DNA from: an uncultured Eubacterium sp.
GTDB lineage: Bacteria > Bacillota > Clostridia > Lachnospirales > Lachnospiraceae
Length of the DNA: 8,177 nt
Direction of reading: 5' to 3'
Assembly: GCA_900547255.1 (NCBI GenBank)
Contig: URGC01000104.1
Location: 1-8,177, forward strand
In this document: one piece after another, positions 1 to 6,076 of the stretch
Layout of the letters: each line of letters opens with the position of its first letter
Position numbering within the stretch: the first letter of the stretch is position 1
Position numbers and translations under genes: made by a program
Notes under the pieces: model-generated
Databases searched by the model: none
Told to the model about the DNA's origin: nothing
The model's input: the letters and a program-made list of their open reading frames with translations, nothing else

Positions 1-52
1 AAAATCCTGCGGGACTTATACTCCCATACGGGTTCGATTCCCGTTGCCGGCA
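1..52 (+). tRNA. tRNA-Leu (NAA anticodon, 5' part outside the window)
   Basis: Only the 3' part is present. The window opens with AAAA, which fits the last four bases of an anticodon loop, so the anticodon is NAA with its first base missing (TAA or CAA). A long variable arm follows, with GGGA and TCCC as its paired sides, which marks a class II tRNA. The T arm is ACGGG-TTCGATT-CCCGT (28-44). The 3' acceptor strand is TGCCGGC (45-51), followed by discriminator A52. A class II tRNA with an NAA anticodon is Leu, since Phe has a short variable loop. No CCA is encoded. Confidence 0.85.
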
Positions 53-90
53 TTTACATATCTAGGGTTTAACCTATATATGCTTATTGA

Positions 91-164
91 GTACGTGTAG
101 CTCAGCTGGATAGAGCGTCTGGCTACGGACCAGAAGGCCGTGGGTTCGAATCCTATCACGTACA
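91..164 (+). tRNA. tRNA-Arg(ACG)
   Basis: This is a complete cloverleaf. The acceptor stem GTACGTG (91-97) pairs perfectly with CACGTAC (157-163), and A164 is the discriminator. The D stem is GCTC/GAGC. The anticodon stem TCTGG/CCAGA encloses the loop CTACGGA, giving anticodon ACG at 125-127. The A34 is normally deaminated to inosine by TadA in bacteria, so this tRNA would read CGU, CGC and CGA. The T loop is TTCGAAT. CCA is not encoded. It lies 38 nt after the partial tRNA-Leu and is followed directly by a terminator, so the two are probably the end of one tRNA transcript. Confidence 0.97.
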
Positions 165-170
165 TGATTA

Positions 171-203
171 AAGATGTTGTACTTAGTACAGCATCTTTTT
201 TTT
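171..203 (+). terminator. Intrinsic terminator of the tRNA-Leu/Arg unit
   Basis: A 12-bp stem (171-182 with 186-197, one G-U wobble) closes a three-base loop TTA and is followed by an uninterrupted T run up to 203. It begins 7 nt after tRNA-Arg, so it most likely ends that tRNA transcript. Confidence 0.9.
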
Positions 204-224
204 GTTGTGTAAACACTTAGCGAG

Positions 225-385
225 AGCAAAGCTTGAGCTTAGTGTTTACCACATCGTGCGAAGCAGGATGTTCCGCAGATATGCAAGAAAGCAAAGCTTG
301 AGCTTAGTGTTTACCACATCGTGCGAAGCAGGATGTTCTACAGATATGCAAGAAAGCAAAGTTTGAGCTTAATGGTTGTCACATC
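225..385. repeat. 65-bp direct tandem repeat, about 2.5 copies
   Basis: Two nearly identical 65-bp units lie at 225-289 and 290-354. They differ at two adjacent bases (CG versus TA in the TTCNNCAGAT part). A third, diverged and truncated copy begins at 355. Each full unit carries a small hairpin: ACATC pairs with GATGT, with an inner TGC-GAA-GCA stem-loop. Each also has AGTGTTTAC (241-249 and 306-314), whose inverse GTAAACACT occurs once at 209-217 just before the array. No open frame runs through it. It is an intergenic tandem repeat of unknown role. Confidence 0.85.
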
Positions 386-433
386 TGTACTTCGCTAAAA
401 CACAGATTTGGCTTAAAACAGACAATGTATTGT

Positions 434-469
434 AAAAAATCCACATTTCAGCTATATATTGGATTTTTT
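434..469. other. AT-rich perfect hairpin
   Basis: AAAAAATCCA (434-443) and TGGATTTTTT (460-469) form a 10-bp stem around a 16-nt loop. A strands lead and T strands end it, so it could act as a weak terminator in either direction. No gene reads into it in this window, so any function is uncertain. A similar stretch, TTGGATTTTTTAGA, recurs about 70 nt downstream. Confidence 0.5.
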
Positions 470-513
470 AAGAGAAATTCTTCAAGAAAAGAAAATTATG
501 GTAAAAAATAGTA

Positions 514-565
514 TGGCTTTATATCATTTTTGGATTTTTTAGATATAAAATTAAAATTTAAGCCA
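514..565. other. Imperfect hairpin in the leader region before the Ser/Asn-rich gene
   Basis: TGGCTT (514-519) pairs with AAGCCA (560-565), and TATATC (520-525) pairs with GATATA (542-547), with an asymmetric bulge between the two helices. The rest of 204-680 outside the 65-bp repeat and the two hairpins is AT-rich. I see no gene, RNA family or convincing coding potential in it. Confidence 0.4.
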
Positions 566-616
566 ATGTAATATGTCAGAAAACTTTGAAATACCAATAT
601 ATGATTTGAATAATTT

Positions 617-646
617 TTGAATATTATCTTTTAAATCTTCCATAAT
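617..646 (+). promoter_or_regulatory. Candidate promoter for the Ser/Asn-rich gene
   Basis: TTGAAT (617-622) and CATAAT (641-646) are separated by 18 nt, and the predicted start site lies about 30 nt before the ATG at 681. The region is so AT-rich that such matches arise easily by chance. A second candidate is TTGAAA (586-591) with AATAAT 17 nt later. Confidence 0.3.
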
Positions 647-680
647 AATTATGAAATCTTTAAATAAGGAGGACATAATT

Positions 681-953
681 ATGTCTAAGAATAGCTCTAA
701 GAACTCATCAAATAGGTTTGATTCATCAGATTGTTTTGATGCATCTAATGCATACGCTGCAGATTCAAGTAATTCAAGTAATGCATCTAACGCAAGTAAT
801 GCATCTAACGCAAGCAATGCATCTAACTCAATGAATTCATCTAAGAATGCCAGCAGAAATACTTCTAAGAACGCATCAAAGAATTCATCGAAGAATGCTG
901 CCAAATCAGCAGCTAACCCAGACAATTCAACAGATTCATATAATGAGTATTAA
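681..953 (+). CDS. Small Ser/Asn-rich low-complexity protein, unknown function
   Basis: A 90-residue protein. The start is ATG 681 because AAGGAGG (666-672) sits 8 nt before it; an in-frame ATG at 651 has no ribosome binding site. Roughly half of the residues are Ser or Asn. The middle (about residues 29-50) is a run of Ser-Asn-Ala triplets, followed by a Lys-Asn-Ala/Ser section and an acidic, Tyr-containing tail ending NEY. It has one Cys (residue 18), no signal peptide and no membrane segment. The composition suggests a disordered or structural polypeptide, perhaps spore- or surface-related, but I recognise no family and claim no function. The good ribosome binding site, own terminator and ordered head and tail argue that it is really expressed. 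It stands alone between non-coding stretches. Confidence 0.75.
   Translation: MSKNSSKNSSNRFDSSDCFDASNAYAADSSNSSNASNASNASNASNASNSMNSSKNASRNTSKNASKNSSKNAAKSAANPDNSTDSYNEY
780..833 (+). repeat. 18-bp in-frame tandem repeat inside the Ser/Asn-rich gene
   Basis: Three 18-bp units at 780-797, 798-815 and 816-833 begin AATGCATCTAAC. The first two differ only in the last base, and the third diverges at its end. Each encodes two Asn-Ala-Ser triplets (the third ends Asn-Ser-Met). Since 18 is a multiple of three, copy changes by slippage would lengthen or shorten the protein without breaking the frame. Confidence 0.85.
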
Positions 954-958
954 TGAAC

Positions 959-978
959 AAAAGCTTTAATAAGCTTTT
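959..978 (+). other. Short hairpin just after the Ser/Asn-rich gene
   Basis: AAAAGCTT (959-966) and AAGCTTTT (971-978) form an 8-bp stem with loop TAAT, starting 6 nt after the stop codon. A second short hairpin, AGAAAAT/ATTTTCT (999-1015), follows. Both are AT-rich and may protect the 3' end of the mRNA rather than terminate it. Confidence 0.4.
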
Positions 979-1026
979 CACGAAATTAAGCATTTTGAAG
1001 AAAATAAGATTTTCTGAAGAATTTGC

Positions 1027-1056
1027 AAAGGCTCTGTACAATATGCAGAGCCTTTT
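1027..1056 (+). terminator. Intrinsic terminator of the Ser/Asn-rich gene
   Basis: AAAGGCTCTG (1027-1036) pairs perfectly with CAGAGCCTTT (1046-1055), with a 9-nt loop and a short T run (TTTT to 1056). It is the only GC-rich hairpin between the small gene and the methyltransferase operon, so it probably ends the small transcript. Confidence 0.8.
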
Positions 1057-1102
1057 ACATATTTTATAGCACTTACATATGCACTAATGTTTTCATGTGT
1101 AC

Positions 1103-1266
1103 TAGTACAACTGTTTTAAATTAACTACACCATATCACTTGCCTATTTTCCCGATAGCACATGTCAAAAATCCTCAGCGTAGCCCGCTACGCCTACGTTT
1201 TTTGACACGCACTCTCGAAAAAATATTCTGCGTGAATGGTCTAGTTATTTAGAAACAGTTGTACTA
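1103..1266. mobile_element. MITE-like long imperfect palindrome flanked by TA
   Basis: CTAGTACAACTGTTT (1102-1116) is repeated in perfect inversion at 1253-1267. Pairing continues inward with small bulges: TAAAT/ATTTA, AACTA/TAGTT, CACCAT against ATGGT, and TCAC/GTGA. It resumes as TGTCAAAAA (1162-1170) with TTTTTGACA (1199-1207), and closes on GCGTAG-CCCG-CTACGC (1177-1192). The whole 160-nt segment can therefore fold into one long hairpin. Seen as TA | GTACAACTG ... CAGTTGTAC | TA, it has the form of a miniature element moved by an IS630/Tc1-type transposase, which duplicates TA. No coding frame is present. The palindrome is seen directly; the mobile origin is inferred. Confidence 0.6.
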
Positions 1267-1329
1267 GCCTTTAAATAATCCCTGATATCTACATCACCCT
1301 AGTATTTCAATATGTATAAATAATGTGGA

Positions 1330-1358
1330 TTGACACTGCATAATATAAGCTTTAATAT
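1330..1358 (+). promoter_or_regulatory. Promoter of the methyltransferase-protease-rdgB operon
   Basis: A perfect -35 TTGACA (1330-1335) is followed after 17 nt by TAATAT (1353-1358, four of six matches to TATAAT). Transcription would start near 1365, leaving a short leader of about 30 nt before the GGAGGAG ribosome binding site (1384-1390). Confidence 0.75.
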
Positions 1359-1393
1359 ATATTTAGATTGTTAAATAGTAAACGGAGGAGATA

Positions 1394-2542
1394 ATGGTTA
1401 CATACGAATTGATTGCACCATGTCATTTTGGACTGGAGTCAGTGTTAAAGAAAGAGATATATGATCTGGGATATGACATAGTGTCTGTTGAGGATGGAAA
1501 GGTCACCTTTGAAGGAGATTCAGAGGCGATAGTTCGTGCTAATATTAACCTTAGAACAGCAGAGAGAGTTCTGATTAAAGTTGGACAGTTTAAGGCAGTT
1601 ACATTTACAGAATTATTTGACCAGACTAAAGACCTTCCATGGGAAGAGCTTATACCTGTGAATGGCAAGTTCTGGGTCACTAAAGCGAGTTCTATTAACA
1701 GTAAATTGTTCAGCTCATCAGATATACAGTCAATTATAAAAAAAGCCATTGTAGAGCGTTTAAAGGGCAAATACAACGTATCATGGTTTCAGGAGGATGG
1801 AGCACCATATCCGTTGAGAGTGAATATCCATAAAGATGTTGTAACTATAGGATTAGATACATCAGGAGATTCATTACATAAGAGAGGATACAGGCCAGTA
1901 GCAGGTAAAGCACCAATATCAGAGTGCCTTGCTGCTGCGTTAATAAAGCTTACACCTTGGAATAAAGACAGAATACTTATAGACCCATTCTGCGGAAGCG
2001 GAACATTTCCAATAGAAGCGGCTATGATTGCAGCTAATATTGCGCCGGGGCTTAACCGTTCATTTACGGCTGAGAAGTGGGAGAATATAATTAAGAAGCA
2101 GGAATGGTACGATGCCGTGACAGAAGCCAATGACAGCATTATAAGAGGCATAGAGACAGATATTCAGGGATATGACCTTGATGGAAGCGTTATAGAGGTT
2201 GCCAGAGCCAATGCTGTTAATGCAGGTGTTGATGGAATGATACATTTTCAGCAGCGTGGAGTGGATAAATTAAGCCATGCCAAGAAATATGGCTTCATAA
2301 TAACAAATCCTCCATATGGAGAACGTCTGGAAGACAAGGAGACACTTCCAGCGATATACAAGACATTTGGTGAGCAGTTTGCCAAGCTGGATAGCTGGTC
2401 AGCTTACATGATAACTTCATACGAAGATGCCGTTAAATATTTTGGACGTAAAGCGGACAAAAACAGAAAGATATATAACGGAATGTTAAAGACATATTTT
2501 TATTCATTTTTAGGCCCTAAACCACCTAAAAGAAAGGAATAA
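1394..2542 (+). CDS. THUMP-domain class I SAM-dependent rRNA methyltransferase (RlmL/YpsC type)
   Basis: 382 residues. The N-terminal part (about 1-155) fits the ferredoxin-like plus THUMP RNA-binding module of the RlmL family. LHKRGYR at 161-167 is a family hallmark. The Rossmann methyltransferase domain follows, with the SAM-binding motif DPFCGSGT (197-204), the motif II acidic region around residues 258-262, and the catalytic NPPYGERL (305-312) typical of enzymes that methylate the exocyclic N2 of guanine. In E. coli the equivalent half of RlmKL makes m2G2445 in 23S rRNA; Firmicutes carry this shorter form without the RlmK half, as in Bacillus YpsC. The exact target here is inferred. The start at 1394 has GGAGGAG 3-5 nt upstream. 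It is the first gene of the operon; only 2 nt separate it from the protease gene. Confidence 0.93.
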   Translation: MVTYELIAPCHFGLESVLKKEIYDLGYDIVSVEDGKVTFEGDSEAIVRANINLRTAERVLIKVGQFKAVTFTELFDQTKDLPWEELIPVNGKFWVTKASSINSKLFSSSDIQSIIKKAIVERLKGKYNVSWFQEDGAPYPLRVNIHKDVVTIGLDTSGDSLHKRGYRPVAGKAPISECLAAALIKLTPWNKDRILIDPFCGSGTFPIEAAMIAANIAPGLNRSFTAEKWENIIKKQEWYDAVTEANDSIIRGIETDIQGYDLDGSVIEVARANAVNAGVDGMIHFQQRGVDKLSHAKKYGFIITNPPYGERLEDKETLPAIYKTFGEQFAKLDSWSAYMITSYEDAVKYFGRKADKNRKIYNGMLKTYFYSFLGPKPPKRKE

Positions 2543-2544
2543 TC

Positions 2545-4272
2545 TTGAATGCCAAGAAATTATATATAGGTTTAATTTTAGTTCTGTCGGTGGTTGTAAT
2601 CTATCTGATGGCACTGCTGGCGCAGGATAGAGGTATTTCAGAAGGAAGCGTATCATCTGATAAACTGATGCGCCCTGAAGAATGGAATTTTATGATAACG
2701 GCAGATATCAATAATAATATTCCATCACTGATGGTAGATGGCAAGCAGGTTAAAGTATCTGATCCGGGTATGTATATAGATGATGACCTCAATATAATGC
2801 TTCCGGCAACTATACTTGGTAACACATTCAAATGCGCTGTGAATAACATTTCAGAGGGCTATATCGAGTTGCAGAAGGGCGACACGATAGTCAAAGTATA
2901 TGCTGTTGAGAACTATATAGATGTGTCAGGCAGGATAAGCGTTGTAGAAAAGCCGCTTACTGAGAGATATGGAGATATATACATCAATTCCAAGGTTATA
3001 GAGATTGGTCTGTCATATGAGAGCAAATGGCAGTCAAATGATAATACATTAAGCCTTATCAATAACAACCAGGGTGAGGGAATACTCCCTGCAAGATACA
3101 GCTATCGTGAGGTTGGCAGACTTCCTGAGATTGAGAATCAGGGAATATATGGAACATGCTGGGCATTTGCATCATTAGGGGCTGTTGAGAGCTCTATACT
3201 GCCATATGAGAGTTATAATTTCTCAGAGGAGAATATGACCCTTAATGGCGGATATAAAGGCAATCAGATGGATGGCGGAGACTATACAAGAGCCATAGCA
3301 TATCTGACATCATGGGCAGGTCCTGTCCTTGAATCAGATGATGAGTACGGCGATGGAATTGTTAACACCGAGGCAAAAGCAGTAAAGCACGTTCAGGAAG
3401 TACAGCTCATTGAGAGTAAGAACCTTGAGGCAATCAAGAGAGCGGTATTCCTTAATGGCGGTGTGGAGACATGTATGTACACGTCAATGAACAGAGCGGG
3501 CGAGCGTTCAATGTTCTACAATGAGAAGACACATTCATATTGTTATATTGGAACGAAAGCACCTAACCATGATGTCGTGATAGTTGGATGGGATGACAAT
3601 TACCCTAAGGAGAATTTCAATTCCAAGCTTGAAGCTGATGGTGCATTTATATGTATGAATAGCTGGGGCAAAGAATTTGGTGATGACGGGCTTTTTTATG
3701 TGTCATATTATGATTCTAACATTGGAATGCATACAGCCGTTTACACGCGTATAGACGATACAGACAACTATGATAATATCTACCAGTCAGACATATGTGG
3801 ATGGATTGGACAGCTCGGATATGACGAAGAAAATGCTTATTTTGCGAATGTATACACAGCAAGGTCTAATGAGATATTAAAAGCTGTTGGGTTCTATGCA
3901 ACAGGCAAGGATACAAGCTACGAGATATATTTTGTAGATGGATTTAATAATGAGGAATCATTTGCGAAGAAGACATATGTGAAGTCGGGCAAGATAACTA
4001 ATGCGGGGTATTACACAATAGACATGGATAATCCTATAAATCTTGTTGAAGACCACAAATATGCGATTGTGATACGAATTAAAACACCTGGTTCTACGAA
4101 GCCGATAGCGATAGAATACAGGGCTAATTATGCTACCAGAAATGTAGATATATCCGATGGTGAGGGCTACATAAGTTATACAGGACGAAGCTGGGAACAT
4201 GTTGAGGAATCAAAGGAATGTAATATTTGCCTCAAAATGTACACAGACAATCATATAGTTGAGGAGAAATAG
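2545..4272 (+). CDS. Membrane-anchored or secreted C1 (papain-family) cysteine protease with lectin-like C-terminus
   Basis: 575 residues, starting at TTG 2545. AAGGA (2534-2538) lies about 7 nt upstream, and the only nearby ATG (2549) is out of frame and stops at once. A positive N-terminus and a hydrophobic stretch (6-26) form a signal peptide or signal anchor, so the enzyme acts outside the membrane. Residues about 60-172 resemble a copper amine oxidase-type stalk domain (MVDGKQVKV, VKVYAVENYI). The peptidase domain (about 180-400) has the full catalytic set: Q199, C205 in GTCWAF, H342 in NHDVVIVGW and N372 in MNSWG. Residues about 413-568 are beta-rich and fit the lectin-like domain common behind clostridial C1 peptidases. 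The substrate is unknown; cell-surface or host and diet protein turnover is plausible. Its stop codon lies 5 nt before rdgB. Confidence 0.92.
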   Translation: MNAKKLYIGLILVLSVVVIYLMALLAQDRGISEGSVSSDKLMRPEEWNFMITADINNNIPSLMVDGKQVKVSDPGMYIDDDLNIMLPATILGNTFKCAVNNISEGYIELQKGDTIVKVYAVENYIDVSGRISVVEKPLTERYGDIYINSKVIEIGLSYESKWQSNDNTLSLINNNQGEGILPARYSYREVGRLPEIENQGIYGTCWAFASLGAVESSILPYESYNFSEENMTLNGGYKGNQMDGGDYTRAIAYLTSWAGPVLESDDEYGDGIVNTEAKAVKHVQEVQLIESKNLEAIKRAVFLNGGVETCMYTSMNRAGERSMFYNEKTHSYCYIGTKAPNHDVVIVGWDDNYPKENFNSKLEADGAFICMNSWGKEFGDDGLFYVSYYDSNIGMHTAVYTRIDDTDNYDNIYQSDICGWIGQLGYDEENAYFANVYTARSNEILKAVGFYATGKDTSYEIYFVDGFNNEESFAKKTYVKSGKITNAGYYTIDMDNPINLVEDHKYAIVIRIKTPGSTKPIAIEYRANYATRNVDISDGEGYISYTGRSWEHVEESKECNICLKMYTDNHIVEEK

Positions 4273-4277
4273 ATATA

Positions 4278-4871
4278 ATGACAAAGATAATACTTGCATC
4301 CAATAACCAGAATAAGGTTGCAGAGGTTAAAGAGATATTAAAAGACAAGAATGTAGAGATAGTTTCACTTAAAGAAGCAGGAATTGATGTTGATGTTGAG
4401 GAGAATGGAACAACATTTGAAGAAAATGCGCTTATAAAGGCAAGGGCAGTGTGCAAGATGACAGGCAGCGTAACTATGGCTGACGACTCAGGACTTGAAG
4501 TGGATTATCTGGATAAGCAGCCGGGCGTATATTCAGCCAGATTTATGGGACATGATACTTCATACGATATCAAGAATAAAGCGATTATAGACAAATTAGA
4601 GGGCGTAGAAGGGGATGCCAGAAGTGCGAGATTCGTGGCAGCTATAGCAGTTGTATTCCCAGATGGTAAAGAGATAGTGACAAGAGGCACAATGGAAGGT
4701 CTTATAGCCAGAGAACCAGCAGGAGATAATGGATTCGGATATGACCCAATTGTATATCTGCCTGAGTATGGCATGACTTCAGCGCAGTTGTCACCGGAGG
4801 AGAAGAATAAGATAAGCCACAGGGGTAAGGCTTTGAAGAAGATGGCAGAAGAATTAAAAGGTATTTTATAA
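4278..4871 (+). CDS. rdgB: RdgB/HAM1 non-canonical purine NTP pyrophosphatase
   Basis: 197 residues, the usual length for the family. The enzyme hydrolyses dITP, ITP and XTP to the monophosphate plus pyrophosphate in the cytoplasm, keeping deaminated purines out of DNA and RNA. Family motifs are all present: SNNQNK at 8-13 (triphosphate binding), TFEENA at 46-51, DDSGL at 69-73 with the metal-binding and catalytic Asp, PGVYSARF at 82-89, FGYDP at 153-157 and SHRGKAL at 180-186 (base recognition). The ribosome binding site GAGGAG (4261-4266) lies inside the last codons of the protease gene, so translation of the two is probably coupled. The phosphoesterase gene follows after 40 nt, a pairing often seen in Firmicutes. 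Confidence 0.96.
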   Translation: MTKIILASNNQNKVAEVKEILKDKNVEIVSLKEAGIDVDVEENGTTFEENALIKARAVCKMTGSVTMADDSGLEVDYLDKQPGVYSARFMGHDTSYDIKNKAIIDKLEGVEGDARSARFVAAIAVVFPDGKEIVTRGTMEGLIAREPAGDNGFGYDPIVYLPEYGMTSAQLSPEEKNKISHRGKALKKMAEELKGIL

Positions 4872-4911
4872 ATGTATTAACGATATTAAAAATGCTTACT
4901 GGAGGGTTGAT

Positions 4912-5403
4912 ATGCAAAGGATAATGATAGTCAGTGATACACATAGAAAGTTGAGAACACTGACACAGGCACTGATGGATGAGGGGAAGATTGATAAATT
5001 AATTCATCTTGGTGATTATGAGGGTGATGATGAGGCTATCGCTAATATGTGTGGGTGTGAGCTGCTGATAGTTCCAGGCAATAACGATTTCTTTTCGCCA
5101 TATCCAAAGGAGATTGAGACAGAGATTGCAGGCAAGAAGATTCTTCTGACTCATGGACACTATTATTATGTATCTCTTGACCTCAAAATGATTGAGGAGG
5201 AAGCAAGAGCAAGAGGATTCGATATAGTTATGTTCGGACATACACACAGACCAGTTATTCTTCCTTTAAAGGATGTCTGTCTTATTAATCCTGGCAGCAT
5301 ATCATATCCAAGACAGCAGGATAAGAAGTGTACATATATCATGTTAGAGATAGATGATAACAATGAATTTCGCTTTGAATTAAAGGCTTTGGACATTTTT
5401 TAA
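4912..5403 (+). CDS. YfcE/MJ0936-type metallophosphoesterase
   Basis: 163 residues, a single calcineurin-like phosphoesterase domain of the small bacterial type. The five metal-binding motifs are complete: SDTH (8-11), GDYEGD (34-39), GNND (56-59), THGH (80-83) and GHTH (109-112), followed by the family's NPGS (126-129). Such proteins coordinate two metal ions, often manganese, and hydrolyse phosphodiesters in vitro; the cellular substrate is generally unknown. GGAGGG (4901-4906) sits 5 nt before the ATG. It is the last gene of the operon. No clear intrinsic terminator follows: the next 29 nt are A-rich and run straight into the tRNA promoter, so some read-through into the tRNA genes is possible. 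Confidence 0.94.
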   Translation: MQRIMIVSDTHRKLRTLTQALMDEGKIDKLIHLGDYEGDDEAIANMCGCELLIVPGNNDFFSPYPKEIETEIAGKKILLTHGHYYYVSLDLKMIEEEARARGFDIVMFGHTHRPVILPLKDVCLINPGSISYPRQQDKKCTYIMLEIDDNNEFRFELKALDIF

Positions 5404-5432
5404 AAAAATTGAAAAAAATTCAAAAAAAAGTG

Positions 5433-5461
5433 TTGACAATAATAGGGTCATATAATATAAT
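5433..5461 (+). promoter_or_regulatory. Consensus promoter of the six-tRNA operon
   Basis: A perfect -35 TTGACA (5433-5438) and a perfect -10 TATAAT (5456-5461) are 17 nt apart. The A-rich tract at 5402-5429 just upstream could serve as an UP element for the RNA polymerase alpha subunit. Transcription should begin near 5468, about 37 nt before tRNA-Pro. Such full consensus is typical of stable-RNA promoters. A second TATAAT at 5451-5456 is too close to the -35 to be used with it. Confidence 0.92.
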
Positions 5462-5504
5462 CAATCTTGCGTTGCGGTACTGCAGTGCAAAACCAATAGA
5501 ACAT

Positions 5505-5579
5505 CGGGGTGTGGCTCAGCTTGGCTAGAGCGCTTGATTTGGGATCAAGAGGTCGCAGGTTCGAATCCTGTCACCCCGA
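5505..5579 (+). tRNA. tRNA-Pro(TGG)
   Basis: The acceptor stem CGGGGTG (5505-5511) pairs perfectly with CACCCCG (5572-5578), and A5579 is the discriminator. The anticodon stem CTTGA/TCAAG encloses the loop TTTGGGA, giving anticodon TGG at 5540-5542. The T arm has TTCGAAT. It is the first gene of the tRNA operon. CCA is not encoded. Confidence 0.97.
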
Positions 5580-5586
5580 TTTATAT

Positions 5587-5657
5587 GCGGGTGTAGTTCA
5601 ATGGTAGAACACTAGCCTTCCAAGCTAGATACGTGGGTTCGATTCCCATCACCCGCT
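5587..5657 (+). tRNA. tRNA-Gly(TCC)
   Basis: The acceptor GCGGGTG (5587-5593) pairs with CACCCGC (5650-5656), and the discriminator is T5657. The anticodon stem CTAGC/GCTAG carries the loop CTTCCAA with anticodon TCC at 5619-5621. It has the short D arm usual for Gly. It lies 7 nt after tRNA-Pro. CCA is not encoded. Confidence 0.97.
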
Positions 5658-5661
5658 TTGT

Positions 5662-5735
<74 letters not shown>

Positions 5736-5799
5736 CTTTTTTTTATGTGTATTTAACATATTGCGATAGGCTGTATGAAAAGCACGTTTTAGATAATAT

Positions 5800-5874
5800 G
5801 GTGGGTATAGCGCAGTTGGTTAGCGCGTCAGATTGTGGCTCTGAAGGCCCAGGGTTCGAATCCCTGTACCCACC
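5800..5874 (+). tRNA. tRNA-His(GTG)
   Basis: The acceptor GTGGGTA (5801-5807) pairs with TACCCAC (5867-5873). The extra G-1 that histidyl-tRNA synthetase requires is encoded at 5800 and faces C5874 (position 73). The anticodon stem TCAGA/TCTGA carries the loop TTGTGGC with anticodon GTG at 5835-5837. CCA is not encoded. Confidence 0.97.
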
Positions 5875-5885
5875 CTGTCTATTAT

Positions 5886-5958
5886 TGGGCTATCGCCAAG
5901 CGGTAAGGCACAGGGTTTTGATCCCTGCATCACGCTGGTTCGAATCCAGCTAGCCCAG
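5886..5958 (+). tRNA. tRNA-Gln(TTG)
   Basis: The acceptor TGGGCTA (5886-5892) pairs with TAGCCCA (5951-5957), with discriminator G5958. The weak first pair, U1-A72, is characteristic of tRNA-Gln. The anticodon stem CAGGG/CCCTG carries the loop TTTTGAT with anticodon TTG at 5918-5920. It lies 11 nt after tRNA-His. CCA is not encoded. Confidence 0.97.
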
Positions 5959-5990
5959 CTGGGTTTAAGATAACCTTGTAAGAGAGATAA

Positions 5991-6063
5991 GGGCTCATAG
6001 CTCAGTTGGTAGAGCACTAGACTTTTAATCTAGGTGTCCCGGGTTCGAACCCCGGTGGGCTCA
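5991..6063 (+). tRNA. tRNA-Lys(TTT)
   Basis: The acceptor GGGCTCA (5991-5997) pairs with TGGGCTC (6056-6062), including two G-U wobbles; A6063 is the discriminator. The anticodon stem CTAGA/TCTAG holds the loop CTTTTAA with anticodon TTT at 6024-6026. It is the last tRNA of the operon. CCA is not encoded. The fluoride riboswitch begins only 13 nt downstream, with no terminator of its own between. Confidence 0.97.
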
Positions 6064-6076
6064 TTAATTTAATAAT

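Noticed and set aside
16..216. Open frame on the - strand over the first tRNA genes
   Set aside because: It lies across tRNA-Leu and tRNA-Arg, and its residues simply reflect tRNA and terminator sequence.
225..385. CRISPR array
   Set aside because: The whole 65-bp unit is repeated with no unique spacers, and there are only about 2.5 copies and no cas genes.
551..925. Open frame on the - strand rich in Leu, Asp and Ala
   Set aside because: It is the antisense shadow of the Ser/Asn repeat gene; it has no ribosome binding site, while the + frame at 681 has a strong one.
1162..1207. Terminator at the TGTCAAAAA/TTTTTGACA hairpin
   Set aside because: It is only the central part of a much longer palindrome, and the T run is inside the stem rather than after it.
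5737..5799. Terminator plus new promoter between tRNA-Arg(TCT) and tRNA-His
   Set aside because: The T run at 5737-5744 has no hairpin of its own other than the tRNA, and the best -35/-10 pairs have poor matches or wrong spacing.
5747..6017. Open frames on both strands across tRNA-His, tRNA-Gln and tRNA-Lys
   Set aside because: tRNA sequence often stays open in several frames; the cloverleaf structures explain this DNA fully.
6064..6076. Promoter for the riboswitch and antiporter in the AT-rich 13 nt after tRNA-Lys
   Set aside because: A loose -10 such as TAATAA can be drawn, but its -35 would fall in the tRNA-Lys T arm with poor match and spacing, and transcription would start inside the aptamer.
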